Of a stretch of DNA of 64,000 nt, positions 29,213-38,188 are shown in pieces. This stretch comes from Pontibacter chinhatensis. GTDB lineage: Bacteria; Bacteroidota; Bacteroidia; Cytophagales; Hymenobacteraceae. The notes beneath the pieces are model-generated. The model ran no database searches and was not told the origin of the DNA. It worked only from the letters and a program-made list of their open reading frames with translations. The number at the start of each line of letters is the position of its first letter. Within the stretch, counting starts at the first letter, position 1. A program made the translations under genes and the position numbers. The stretch covers positions 868,001-932,000 of the forward strand of contig NZ_FOOT01000001.1 in the NCBI RefSeq assembly GCF_900113285.1, written 5' to 3'.

Positions 29213-30556
29213 TTGAATTCTACCAATCTCTCCTTTAAAGAAACCTTTTTTATTGGCCTGCTGCTCTTCGCCGTTTTCTTCGGCGCGGGCAACCTCATTT
29301 TCCCATTATCACTTGGTCAGGCTTCCGGCACTAACCTTTTACCGGCTATTCTGGGCTTTCTTGCTACTGGTGTTGGCCTGCCCCTGTTGGGCGTGATTGC
29401 CATTGGCGCTTCCAGAAACGAAGACGTGCAAACCATTTCAGCAAGGGTGCACCCGCTCTTTGGTTTAATTTTCCCGGTTGTCATTTACCTGACCATCGGG
29501 CCTCTGTTTGCTGTGCCTAGAACGGGCACTGTGTCCTATGAAATTGGCGTTGCGCCCTTTTTGTCTGAGAGTTTTAAAGCATCCAAACTAAGCATGCTTT
29601 GCTATACGGCCGTCTTTTTTGCAGTAACTTACTGGCTTTCACTTAACCCCGGCAAAGTAGTGGACCGCATCGGCAAAATCCTGACGCCGGTGCTGCTGAT
29701 TATCCTGGCGGTGCTGCTGATCAAGAGCTTTGCCGATCCGCTGGGAGGTTTTCAGGAACCGTTGGTTGCTTACGAGGGGGCGCCCTTCTTTAAAGGGTTT
29801 CAGGAAGGCTACCTGACCATGGATACGATCGGTTCCTTCATCTTTGGCCTTATCGTTATTAACGCCATACGCGAAAAGGGCGTAAGCAACCCCAGCCAGA
29901 TTGCAAAAGTATGTACCATCGCAGCCCTCATCGCCGCTACCGGGCTTGCCCTGGTATACATCGGCCTGGGCTATGCCGGCGCCACCAGCGTGGACACCCT
30001 GGGCCACCTGGAAAACGGAGGCCTTATCATCAGCCAAATTTCTCACCTGCAGTTCGGTGTATATGGCAAGTTGCTACTCGGTACTGCCATAATCTTTGCC
30101 TGCCTTACCACCAGTGTTGGTCTGGTAGTAGCCTGTGCCAGCTTCTTCCGTAAAATACGCCCCACCATTTCCTACAAGACCTACGTTATTGTGCTGTCCG
30201 TGGTCAGTGCGCTTATCTCTAACGTGGGCCTGACGCAGATTATTTCCTTTTCGGTGCCTGTGCTGGTTACCATCTATCCTACCGTTATTATCCTCATCGT
30301 ACTCACGCTGTTTGGCCCGTTCTTGAAGAACAGAAACGCCATTTATACTTTCTCCGTGCTGTTTGCGGGTTTGGTAAGTATTGCGGACGGCCTGAATGCA
30401 GCGGGTCTGGGCTCAGCCGCCCTGAACGAGTTTCTGTCAGCTTACCTTCCAATGTTTAGCCTGGGCATGGGCTGGCTGCTGCCTGCCATCATTGGGGGGG
30501 GCATCGGATTTCTGGTTTCGCTTCGCCAGAATAGTTATGTCCTGGAGAAGGCTTAA
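29213..30556 (+). CDS. brnQ: Branched-chain amino acid transporter, BrnQ/LIVCS family
   Basis: Cation-coupled importer of leucine, isoleucine and valine, 447 residues with about 12 membrane helices. The family signature at the N-terminus, FFGAGNLIFPLSLGQASG, and TIGPLFAVPRTGTVSYEIG are clear. The start is the TTG at 29213 (encoding MNSTNLSFKE); no ATG fits upstream, and the first helix begins at about residue 12. Stand-alone gene. Confidence 0.92.
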   Translation: MNSTNLSFKETFFIGLLLFAVFFGAGNLIFPLSLGQASGTNLLPAILGFLATGVGLPLLGVIAIGASRNEDVQTISARVHPLFGLIFPVVIYLTIGPLFAVPRTGTVSYEIGVAPFLSESFKASKLSMLCYTAVFFAVTYWLSLNPGKVVDRIGKILTPVLLIILAVLLIKSFADPLGGFQEPLVAYEGAPFFKGFQEGYLTMDTIGSFIFGLIVINAIREKGVSNPSQIAKVCTIAALIAATGLALVYIGLGYAGATSVDTLGHLENGGLIISQISHLQFGVYGKLLLGTAIIFACLTTSVGLVVACASFFRKIRPTISYKTYVIVLSVVSALISNVGLTQIISFSVPVLVTIYPTVIILIVLTLFGPFLKNRNAIYTFSVLFAGLVSIADGLNAAGLGSAALNEFLSAYLPMFSLGMGWLLPAIIGGGIGFLVSLRQNSYVLEKA

Positions 30557-30736
30557 GACCAATTCCTGATTTCACGAACACCTCCGCGTTAACCTCGTAA
30601 GAATTTAAAATTATTGCTTCCAGGCAGCGTGTTGCCTTTTCATGCTTGGCAGATCGGCTGTTTCAGGGTAGCAGACGCAGCCAAGCAGGGGCTGTTTTTT
30701 TTAACTTTGTAGTAAATTTGTGAATCTATAGTTGGC

Positions 30737-31159
30737 ATGATACAGGAGCTCACAAATCCATTTGGTCGGGTATACTTAACCATCGAAACGAACAGGGCCA
30801 ACAAGTGGATCCATGTAAGGTGGATGGGTTATCTGACAGAAGATAATGTAAAAAACGGAGTCAATGCCTACACGCAGGCGCTGGTTGATGCCGGGTACAA
30901 CTGTGTGCTCAACGACACCAGCCTGATTATCGGGGGGTGGGACCACTCGCTGGACTGGGTGCTGAATGAATGGTCTCCGCGGGCGGCCAATGCCGGGTTA
31001 AAACACTTCGCCATGATAGCCACCCCCGAGACATTCGGAGGGTCAACGGCTGATACCTTTCATAAAACTGCCAAGCTGTTTGAAACGAAGGTTTTTGACG
31101 ATAAGAGCGACGCAGAGGTATGGCTCCGGCAGTTCTCGCTAGGCAAGCAGACATCATAA
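30737..31159 (+). CDS. Small cytoplasmic protein, possibly SpoIIAA-like (STAS fold)
   Basis: 140 residues, no signal peptide. The layout (beta start VYLTIETNRANKWIHVRWMGYLT, then ENVKNGVNAYTQAL helix, NCVLNDTSLIIGGWDHSLDWV, FAMIATPETFGGSTADTF, and a final AEVWLRQF helix) resembles the SpoIIAA-like/STAS domain proteins common in Hymenobacteraceae. Function unknown. Two TAnnTTTG sequences (30702-30709 and 30713-30720) precede it. Confidence 0.6.
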   Translation: MIQELTNPFGRVYLTIETNRANKWIHVRWMGYLTEDNVKNGVNAYTQALVDAGYNCVLNDTSLIIGGWDHSLDWVLNEWSPRAANAGLKHFAMIATPETFGGSTADTFHKTAKLFETKVFDDKSDAEVWLRQFSLGKQTS

Positions 31160-31227
31160 TTTTTTGTGCTGCGCCGGCTGTATTCATTTCAAAGTATAGC
31201 CATTGGCATACACCTGCCCTACCTGCA

Positions 31228-31257
31228 TTGGATAGCCCGGCTATTCCTGTACCTTTG
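31228..31257 (+). promoter_or_regulatory. Promoter of the first rluF gene
   Basis: TTG at 31228-31230 (context ATTG), 19 bases, then TACCTTTG at 31250-31257. This fits the Bacteroidota -33/-7 pattern with one mismatch. It lies 88 bases before the ATG. Confidence 0.6.
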
Positions 31258-31345
31258 CAGGGCCGTATACTTTCCTGACAAACGTTTACTGAAACTGCCA
31301 GGGATTTATACTTCACAAATTACCTAATGGAAGCCTGGCGAGCCT

Positions 31346-32320
31346 ATGGAACCAAGACGACTCAACAAATTTATCAGCGACTCGGGCTACTGCTCCCGCC
31401 GCGAGGCCGACAAGCTTATTGAACAAGGCCGCGTAACCGTGAACGGGAAGCAACCGGAGGTAGGCACCAAGGTAACAACGCGCGACAAAGTGCGCGTGGA
31501 CGGAAACCTGCTGGAAGTGGATGCTGTGGAACCGGTATACCTGCTGCTCAACAAGCCTCCCGGCATCGAAACCACCACCGACACCTCGCAGAAGGACAAC
31601 ATCATCAGCTTCACCAATTACCCGGAGCGCATTTTCCCGGTGGGCCGCCTCGATAAAGACTCCGAGGGGCTTATCATCCTGACCAACAACGGCGACATTG
31701 TAAACAAGATCCTCAGGGCTGGCAACAACCACGAGAAGGAGTATATTGTAACGGTGGATAAGCCCATCAACCAGAACTTTGTGGAGCGGATGAGCAATGG
31801 GGTGCCTATACTTGGTGTGAACACCCGGAAGTGCTTTGTAGAGCAGTTGGGAGCCACTAAGTTCCGCATCATACTTACTCAGGGCATGAATCGCCAGATC
31901 CGGCGCATGTGCGAGGCACTGGGCTACGAAGTACAGACCCTGCAGCGTACCCGCATCATGCACCTGTCGCTGGCTAAGATTCCGCTGGGCCAGTGGCGCA
32001 ATATGACTGATGCCGAGGTGGCCGAAATGATGCGCCTAGTAGAGCGCTCCTCTAAAACCGCGGAAGAGCCGAGTGTTAAGAAAGCCTCCTCCGGGGTCGC
32101 CCCCTCCAAACCCAAAAGCAGTAAACCACGCAGCAGCTCCTCCACTAGCAGGCCAGGCAAACAAAGTAGCAGCCCCAGAAGTGGCAAAAGCACCGCTGCC
32201 AGCAAACCCGGCAAATCGAAAAGCTCGGGCAGTGCCAGAGGCGCGCGCGGGGCGGCCAAAAGCGGAAGCAGCGCCGGCCGGGGCCGTACTTCATCCGGAA
32301 AAGGTGGCAGAAGGCGCTAA
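31346..32320 (+). CDS. rluF: 23S rRNA pseudouridine synthase, RluF-type, with basic tail
   Basis: RsuA/RluF family enzyme converting uridine to pseudouridine in rRNA. An S4 RNA-binding domain (residues 3-60, RLNKFISDSGYCSRREADKL) precedes the synthase domain with LLNKPPG and the catalytic GRLDKDSEGL (Asp103). The tract QGMNRQIRRMCEALGY is also conserved. After about residue 235 comes a low-complexity tail of 85-90 residues rich in Ser, Lys, Gly and Pro ending in GKGGRRR, not found in E. coli RluF. It is followed by a tandem paralog. The tail probably adds nonspecific RNA affinity (inference). Confidence 0.88.
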   Translation: MEPRRLNKFISDSGYCSRREADKLIEQGRVTVNGKQPEVGTKVTTRDKVRVDGNLLEVDAVEPVYLLLNKPPGIETTTDTSQKDNIISFTNYPERIFPVGRLDKDSEGLIILTNNGDIVNKILRAGNNHEKEYIVTVDKPINQNFVERMSNGVPILGVNTRKCFVEQLGATKFRIILTQGMNRQIRRMCEALGYEVQTLQRTRIMHLSLAKIPLGQWRNMTDAEVAEMMRLVERSSKTAEEPSVKKASSGVAPSKPKSSKPRSSSSTSRPGKQSSSPRSGKSTAASKPGKSKSSGSARGARGAAKSGSSAGRGRTSSGKGGRRR

Positions 32321-32469
32321 GCTCCTGCATCTGCAACTTTAAGCTGTCACATACAGTGCGGCATAGGTAAAGCAAACCTTTTCCCGTAAGTTTGTCTTCC
32401 TGAAACGGCGTAACCAAAGCAGGCCGAATACACTACATATATACCTGCCCTGAAACGCCACCACATACC

Positions 32470-33504
32470 ATGGAATCGAAACGATTAAATAAATTTATCA
32501 GCGACTCGGGCTTTTGCTCCCGCAGAGAGGCTGACCGGCTGATTGAGGAAGAACGCGTGACGGTAAACGGCAAACTGCCGGAGCCCGGCATGAAGGTCTC
32601 CGCCAAAGACAAAGTACGCATAGACGACCAGCTGCTGACCGTGCGCGAGGAGGAGCCGGTGTTTTTGCTCCTGAATAAGCCATCCGGCATGTCGGCCACG
32701 GCCGATATGGGCGTGCGCGACAACGTGGTGCGGGCCATCAACTACCCAGCCTCGCTGCAGCCCATCGGCCACCTGGATCGTGATGCGGAGGGCGTGCTTT
32801 TCCTGAGCAATAACAGCGACCTGGTACGCAAAATCACGAAGGCCGATAACAAGTATGAGAAGGAGTACATCGTTACGGTGGACAAGCTCATCAGCCAGGA
32901 CTTTATCGCCAAACTAATAGGTGGCGGCGAAACGGAGAGCGGAGAGAAGCTGCAGAAGACCTTTATCGCTAAAGAGAGTTCCACCCGCTTTAGAATCATA
33001 CTCAGGCCTAACACCAACCACAACATTAAAAGGATGTGCGAGGATTTGGGGTATAAAGTAGTACACCTGCAGCGGGTAAGGATAGAAAACTTTACGCTTG
33101 CCAAACTCCCAAACGGCCACTGGCGCAAGCTTAGCCCTGCCGAAGTGGAAACCCTGGCAAGTATAGCCAGCAGCCGCGGCAGCAAAAGCCAAGCAGCAGC
33201 TTCTTCTGAAAGAAGCGGTGGCAGAGACGGAAAGAGCCGGCCTAAAACTTTTGAAGGAAGCGGCCCCCGCATTGGCAAGAGCAAACCGGGTGGCAGTGCT
33301 GCCAAAAGAACGATAGGCCCTAAAGCAGGCGGTGGCCAAGGCAGTTCCTACGGAAGCGGTGCTACCAGCAGAAAAACCAGCCCCGGTAAAGGCCCTACTA
33401 AAACAGCTGGAAGAGCTGGCGCCGCCGGCACTAGCGCTGCAGCCAGAAAAAGCAGTCCGGCCAAGGGCCCCGCTCCCAAAGGCCGAGGCGGAAGAACCCG
33501 CTAA
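32470..33504 (+). CDS. RluF-type pseudouridine synthase paralog, diverged
   Basis: Tandem paralog, 344 residues, aligning with the upstream gene without gaps through the first 110 residues (KRLNKFISDSGFCSRREADRL). The catalytic Asp103 is kept, but the motif is GHLDRDAEGV in place of GRLDKDSEGL. The later block is PNTNHNIKRMCEDLGY in place of QGMNRQIRRMCEALGY. The C-terminal tail of about 100 residues is again Gly/Ser/Lys/Arg-rich but with different sequence, ending in KGRGGRTR. The changed motif suggests a different target uridine. Terminator at 33516. Confidence 0.82.
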   Translation: MESKRLNKFISDSGFCSRREADRLIEEERVTVNGKLPEPGMKVSAKDKVRIDDQLLTVREEEPVFLLLNKPSGMSATADMGVRDNVVRAINYPASLQPIGHLDRDAEGVLFLSNNSDLVRKITKADNKYEKEYIVTVDKLISQDFIAKLIGGGETESGEKLQKTFIAKESSTRFRIILRPNTNHNIKRMCEDLGYKVVHLQRVRIENFTLAKLPNGHWRKLSPAEVETLASIASSRGSKSQAAASSERSGGRDGKSRPKTFEGSGPRIGKSKPGGSAAKRTIGPKAGGGQGSSYGSGATSRKTSPGKGPTKTAGRAGAAGTSAAARKSSPAKGPAPKGRGGRTR

Positions 33505-33515
33505 GTATAAAGTAT

Positions 33516-33562
33516 AAAGCCACAGCCCCTGCTACACCAAATATAGCAGGGGCTGTGGCTTT
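33516..33562. terminator. Bidirectional terminator
   Basis: A perfect 18-bp stem at 33516-33533 and 33545-33562 (core GCCACAGCCCCTGCT) with an 11-base loop. It lies between the convergent rluF paralog and pirin genes. Confidence 0.8.
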
Positions 33563-33594
33563 TATACTTTATAACTCTTTAACTTTCTAACTCC

Positions 33595-34449
33595 TCAACT
33601 CTCCCAGCTTCCCATCTTACCTGCCTGGTAATCGCGGAAGGCCTGGCGGATTTCCTCTTCGGTGTTCATAACAAAGGGGCCGTGCGCCACCACTGGCTCA
33701 TTGAACGGTAGGGCATGGCCAAAGAGGATGTAGCTATCTTCCAACGCCTCTACCTCTACTTGCTCCCCCTCGTTGATGAATTCCACCAGGTGCAGTTTCT
33801 CCACAGTTTCGCCGTTTACCTTTACCGAGCCTCGCACCACATAGAAAAAGATGTTGCGTGCTGCTTCCACTGATGTAGTGAAGGAACCACCGGGCTGCAT
33901 TTCTATACTTGCCATGTGGATGTCGCTCAGCGATGGTATCGGGCCCTGCGTTTCGCGCCAGTTGCCGGAAACCACATTCACCTTTACCTTGCCTTCATCC
34001 TCGTTCACGGCAGGAATACTTTCTTTTTGTAGCCCGATATACTTCGGCTCCGTCATTTTATACTTGGCAGGCAGGTTAAACCAAAGCTGCAAAATCTCCA
34101 TCGGGCCACCCTCCTGCTTAAATTTTTCAGAGGATACTTCCGCATGAATCAAACCACGCCCGGCTGTCATCCATTGCACGCCGCCGGCGGCAATTACATC
34201 CTTCCCGCCGCCAGTATCCTGGTGCATAATGTCGCCATCAAGTATAAACGTGAGTGTTTCGAAGCCCCGGTGTGGGTGCGGCCCGAAGGGCAGGCCCTGA
34301 TTGCCCGGCTTGTATACCTGCGGACCGTGGTGGTTCAGAAACAGGAACGGGTCGATGTAGTTAACGCTGTTGGTGGGTAAAGCCCGGTAGGTGACCAGGT
34401 CCCCAATGGGAGCGCTGATGGCTTTATGTTTCTTTTTGATTTTCCTCAT
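33595..34449 (-). CDS. Pirin family protein
   Basis: Bicupin of the pirin family, 284 residues. The metal site of the N-terminal cupin is intact: GPHPHRGFET (His58, His60), IHAEVS (His102, Glu104). Some pirins are quercetin dioxygenases or regulators of redox enzymes; the role here is unknown. The last codons overlap a CTTTCTAACTCC-type pyrimidine tract that also appears in two intergenic regions. Confidence 0.9.
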   Translation of the reverse strand: MRKIKKKHKAISAPIGDLVTYRALPTNSVNYIDPFLFLNHHGPQVYKPGNQGLPFGPHPHRGFETLTFILDGDIMHQDTGGGKDVIAAGGVQWMTAGRGLIHAEVSSEKFKQEGGPMEILQLWFNLPAKYKMTEPKYIGLQKESIPAVNEDEGKVKVNVVSGNWRETQGPIPSLSDIHMASIEMQPGGSFTTSVEAARNIFFYVVRGSVKVNGETVEKLHLVEFINEGEQVEVEALEDSYILFGHALPFNEPVVAHGPFVMNTEEEIRQAFRDYQAGKMGSWES

Positions 34450-34790
34450 CAGATTCTTTCATGTAGGTACACTAAAGTATAAACCACAGCGATGTGGTAC
34501 AAGTCATGGGGATTTATACTTTGTGGGAGTTTAAATCGGCGAGTGGATGAATGCTTATACTTTGGTGTACCCTTTCCACGGCCCCTCTTGTATGTTGATA
34601 CTTTTTGATTCTCTTTTTTGTCATCCTGTAAGGATCCTGGTAGCATGTAGTATAGGCTTAACCTCCCTTCCACCAAGTTTCTTAACAGAATGACAAATAG
34701 TTTGGGTGTATTGTAAGCAGAGTGAAACAGCTCCACTTCTTGAATGGCATAAAAGGTGATGGCCTGATACAGCGCCTCTTTTATACTTGT
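34450..34790. repeat. Intergenic region with a REP-like stem
   Basis: No credible gene. Arms TTTGTCATCCTGT (34618-34630) and ACAGAATGACAAA (34685-34697) pair over 12 of 13 bases around a 54-base loop, like intergenic hairpin repeats common in this phylum. Four AAGTATR/YATACTT copies lie between 34470 and 34790. The 95-codon reading frame across this region is made largely of repeat sequence and is not accepted as a gene. Confidence 0.6.
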
Positions 34791-35678
34791 TTATTTAGAA
34801 GCGAACAAATCTGAGGACAGGTAACGGTCGCCGCGGTCGCAGATGATGCAGACTACTACGCCTTCGTCCAGTTCTTCAATCAGTTTGGTGGCCACATGTA
34901 CCGCCCCGCCGCTGCTCATACCGGCAAAAATGCCCTCCTCCCTGGCCAGCCGGCGGGTCATGGCTGTGGCTTCATCCTGGCTTACATCGATGATGCGGTC
35001 CACACGCTCGGGCTCAAAAATCTTGGGCAAGTACGCCTCCGGCCAGCGCCGGATACCCGGTATCTGCGCCCCCTCCACTGGCTGAGCCCCTACAATCTGC
35101 ACCTGCGGGTTCTGCTCTTTCAGGTAGCGTGATACGCCCATGATGGTACCCGTCGTCCCCATAGAAGAAACAAAGTGCGTTACCTCCCCTTCTGTGTCGC
35201 GCCAGATCTCCGGGCCTGTGGTGCGCACATGGGCTAGGTAATTATCGGGGTTTCCAAACTGGTTCAGGACCAGGTAACCGCCCTGCTCCACTTGCTCGGC
35301 CACATAGTCTATCGCCCCTTCCATCGATCTTTCGGCGGACGTAAGTATAACCTTGGCCCCGAAGGCCTCCATCGTCTGCACCCGCTCTTTAGTGGCGCTG
35401 GCAGGCATCACCAACTCAATTTCCACCTCAAATAACCTGGCAATCATGGCCAGAGCGATGCCGGTGTTGCCGCTGGTGGCCTCAATCAACTTCATGCCGG
35501 GCTTCAGCTCCCCACGGTCCAGTGCTCCTTTAATCATGCTATAAGCAGCCCTGTCCTTTACGCTGCCGCCGGGGTTGTTGCCCTCCAGCTTGGCAAATAA
35601 CCTGACACCTGATTTTGTATTGATATGGGTGAGCTCCACCAGCGGGGTGTTGCCTATATAGTCAAGTAGTTTAGCCAT
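34791..35678 (-). CDS. cysM: Cysteine synthase B
   Basis: PLP enzyme joining O-acetylserine (or O-phosphoserine) and sulfide (or thiosulfate) to make cysteine. The PLP lysine is in NPGGSVKDRAA (Lys41), the substrate loop is TSGNTG, and the phosphate-binding loop is SSMGTTGTIMG. The length of 295 residues and the RRWPEAYLPKIF region favour CysM over CysK. Single gene. Confidence 0.92.
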   Translation of the reverse strand: MAKLLDYIGNTPLVELTHINTKSGVRLFAKLEGNNPGGSVKDRAAYSMIKGALDRGELKPGMKLIEATSGNTGIALAMIARLFEVEIELVMPASATKERVQTMEAFGAKVILTSAERSMEGAIDYVAEQVEQGGYLVLNQFGNPDNYLAHVRTTGPEIWRDTEGEVTHFVSSMGTTGTIMGVSRYLKEQNPQVQIVGAQPVEGAQIPGIRRWPEAYLPKIFEPERVDRIIDVSQDEATAMTRRLAREEGIFAGMSSGGAVHVATKLIEELDEGVVVCIICDRGDRYLSSDLFASK

Positions 35679-35802
35679 TGCTTTGTCTGTATCAGCAAGA
35701 AAACCATCAACCGGTACAATGGTTCACATAAGTTTTCTGACGATAAAGTGGTACTCAAGTTATACTTTAGAAGGTGCAGCCTAAAAAGCAACGGCTTCAA
35801 GG

Positions 35803-36483
35803 CTACTTTTTCAGTAAGCTCAGCAACTCTTCGGCAACGCCCTCTGAGGAGGCCGGGTTCTGGCCCGTAATCAGCAGTCCGTCGCGCACCACGTGCGGCT
35901 GCCAGTCGTCCACTTTAGAGTATACTCCGCCGAGCTCCTGCAACTCGTCCTCCACCAAAAAAGGCACGACTTCGCTTAGCTTCACGGCCTCCTCCTCTGA
36001 GTTAGTAAAGCCGGTTACCTTTTTGCCTTTCACCAGCGGTTCTCCGTTAACGTCTCTGACCTTGGTGAGCACCGCCGGAGCGTGGCAAACAGCCGCTACA
36101 GGTTTCTTTTGCTTAGCAAAGCTTTCAATCAGCCTGATGGATTCCTCGTTATTTGTCAGATCCCAGAGCGGGCCATGGCCTCCCGGGTAAAACACGGCAT
36201 CAAACTCGTCCGCTTTTACTTCGCTTAGTTTCCTGGTGTTTTGCAGTTTCTCCAGCAGTTCTGTATCCTGGTAGTAGCGCTTGGTGGCGTCGGTTTGGGC
36301 ACCTGGCGCCTCGCTGCTGGGGTCAATGGGCGGCTGCCCTCCTTCCGGTGAGGCCAGCGTTACCTCAACACCCGCATCGGTTAGCACATAATAGGGCGCG
36401 GCAAATTCTTCTACCCAAAAGCCGGTCTTCTTGCCGGTAGTACCCAACTCTGCGTGGGATGTTAATACAAATAATACTTTCAT
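35803..36483 (-). CDS. DJ-1/PfpI family protein (class I glutamine-amidotransferase-like)
   Basis: 226 residues of the Hsp31/GATase1-like branch of the DJ-1 superfamily. The nucleophile elbow is AVCHAPA (Cys133, His134), and Glu26 in WVEEFAAP is in place to activate the cysteine. FYPGGHGPLWDL is typical of the branch. Relatives act as glyoxalase III or protein deglycase; the exact activity is not proved by sequence. Confidence 0.85.
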   Translation of the reverse strand: MKVLFVLTSHAELGTTGKKTGFWVEEFAAPYYVLTDAGVEVTLASPEGGQPPIDPSSEAPGAQTDATKRYYQDTELLEKLQNTRKLSEVKADEFDAVFYPGGHGPLWDLTNNEESIRLIESFAKQKKPVAAVCHAPAVLTKVRDVNGEPLVKGKKVTGFTNSEEEAVKLSEVVPFLVEDELQELGGVYSKVDDWQPHVVRDGLLITGQNPASSEGVAEELLSLLKK

Positions 36484-36562
36484 AGTTTGTCTGTAAGTAG
36501 TTACTAGGCCTGTTTATACGTTGTCACCTTAGTCGTTGGTCATACTCTTCGGAGCTATACTT

Positions 36563-37870
36563 TTACTGGGCGGCCACACGCCAAACGGTGTTGCCATCAT
36601 CGTCGGCTACCAGGAGCGAACCATCGGGCAGCTCGGCTACGCCAGCGGGACGGCCGTATACTTCGTTCTTTGCCGCATCTGCTATAAATCCGGTCAGGAA
36701 ATCCTCGTAGCTTCCGGCAGGCCTGCCATTCTGGAACGGCACGAACACCACTTTGTAGCCGGAGAACTCGCTGCGGTTCCAGGAGCCGTGCTGGCCAACG
36801 AAAGCACCGTTTCTATACTTCTCCGGAAACTTGTTTCCTTTGTAAAATGCCAGCCCCAGAGAGGAAGTATGGGAGCCCAGCGGCATATCCGGAACGATTG
36901 TTTTCTGAACCAAGTCAGGCCGCTCGCCTTTGCGGCGCGGATCTTCGTTCTGCCCGAAGTAGGCATATGGCCAGCCATAGAAACCACTTTCCTGCACGCT
37001 GGTCAGGTAGTCGGGCACCAGGTCATCCCCCAGGTTGTCGCGTTCGTTTACGGCTGTCCAGAGGGTGTTGGAGCCGGGAGCCCAATCCATGCCCACCGGG
37101 TTGCGCAAACCGCTGGCGAAAATGCGCTCACCGCTGCCATCCGGGTTAATCTCGAGGATAGCCGCACGTCGCTCTTCCTCCTGCATGCCATACTCGCCCA
37201 CGTTGCTGGCAGAGCCTACCGATACGTAAATCTTGGAACCGTCCGGACGGGCAATCAGGTTACGCGTCCAGTGGTGGTTATAGCCCCCGGCTGGCAGGCT
37301 CAGAATTTTCTCCCCTTGCCCTGTAATTTTGGTCTGGCCCTCTTTGTAAGGGTAGCGCAGCAGTCCGTCGGTGTTGGCCACGTAAAAATAATTGTTGAGC
37401 ACCAGCATGCCATAGGGCTGGTTCAGGCCCGTCAGAAACACCTCGCGCAGCTCGGGTTTGCCATCGCTGTTCGTATCACGGAAAATGGTGATTTGGTTGG
37501 CGCTCTTTCCTTCATCATCCGACTCCACCACAAAAATATCCTTGTTCGGGGCCACGTAGATGCGGCGCGGGTGCTTCAGGTCGCCGGCGAATTTGGTGAC
37601 GGTAAAACCAGCCGGTGCGGTTGGGGTTTTGCCCGCTGGCCAGCCAATGGCTTTGCTTCTTTTTTCGGCTCGGTGCGTGGTATCCGGGGACGGCAGTTGC
37701 AAGTTGGAATTGTTTTGATGCAGCAGGGAGTCAGCAGCTCCGGTGGCACCAGCCACTGCCGTGGTATCAGTGTCACCTTCCTCCACCGTCCGTGCGGACT
37801 CGGAGCAACTGGACAAGGTTATACTTCCAAGCAAGGTTACTAGCGCAACGTATAGGTGCGTTATTTTCAT
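36563..37870 (-). CDS. PQQ-type sugar (sorbosone/glucose) dehydrogenase, lipoprotein
   Basis: Beta-propeller oxidoreductase of the soluble glucose/sorbosone dehydrogenase family, using PQQ in the periplasm. The start at ATG 37870 (MKITHLYVALV) gives a signal peptide with lipobox TLSSC and a 435-residue protein; the in-frame ATG at 37912 would place 14 extra residues before the signal. Blocks seen are LKHPRRIYVAPNKDIFVVES, GYNHHWTRNLIARPDGSKIY, GLRNPVGMDW, GWPYAYFGQ and QHGSWNRS. A Ser/Asp/Thr-rich linker follows the lipobox. It is divergent from the FAD oxidase gene. Confidence 0.85.
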   Translation of the reverse strand: MKITHLYVALVTLLGSITLSSCSESARTVEEGDTDTTAVAGATGAADSLLHQNNSNLQLPSPDTTHRAEKRSKAIGWPAGKTPTAPAGFTVTKFAGDLKHPRRIYVAPNKDIFVVESDDEGKSANQITIFRDTNSDGKPELREVFLTGLNQPYGMLVLNNYFYVANTDGLLRYPYKEGQTKITGQGEKILSLPAGGYNHHWTRNLIARPDGSKIYVSVGSASNVGEYGMQEEERRAAILEINPDGSGERIFASGLRNPVGMDWAPGSNTLWTAVNERDNLGDDLVPDYLTSVQESGFYGWPYAYFGQNEDPRRKGERPDLVQKTIVPDMPLGSHTSSLGLAFYKGNKFPEKYRNGAFVGQHGSWNRSEFSGYKVVFVPFQNGRPAGSYEDFLTGFIADAAKNEVYGRPAGVAELPDGSLLVADDDGNTVWRVAAQ

Positions 37871-38188
37871 AGTTCTAGTTGTTTGGTTTTTGAAGTAATT
37901 CCTATACGGCATGAATTACCTAGTGATTGAGAAAACACTGTTTTTAGTCCTGATAGGGATAAACAGGAAAGCTCTCCACCACCATTTTACCCACCCCTTG
38001 TTAGCTTTCAAGGACGTGTCATCTCCCCTTACGCATTTTCTGTAAAGCCAATTCCTGCTGCCTTTTTACACTCGTATACTTTAGTGACAATCAATTATTT
38101 ATTGCACCTTAACCAGTCGTATTGGCAGTACCCCCATCCCCCAAGAACATTGCTGTGCTAGGGTGCCCAACTAAAAAGGGAGGCCGAT
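37871..38188. other. Divergent spacer between two oxidoreductase genes
   Basis: No gene is seen. The spacer must carry promoters in both directions, but no TTTG/TAnnTTTG pair was found. One YATACTT copy lies near 38075. Confidence 0.4.

Noticed and set aside
34449..34736. 95-codon minus-strand frame between pirin and cysM
   Set aside because: It spans a REP-like hairpin and AAGTATR copies, with basic low-complexity translation and no family pattern.
36536..37843. 435-codon plus-strand frame opposite the sugar dehydrogenase
   Set aside because: The minus-strand gene has a lipobox and family motifs; the plus frame has none.
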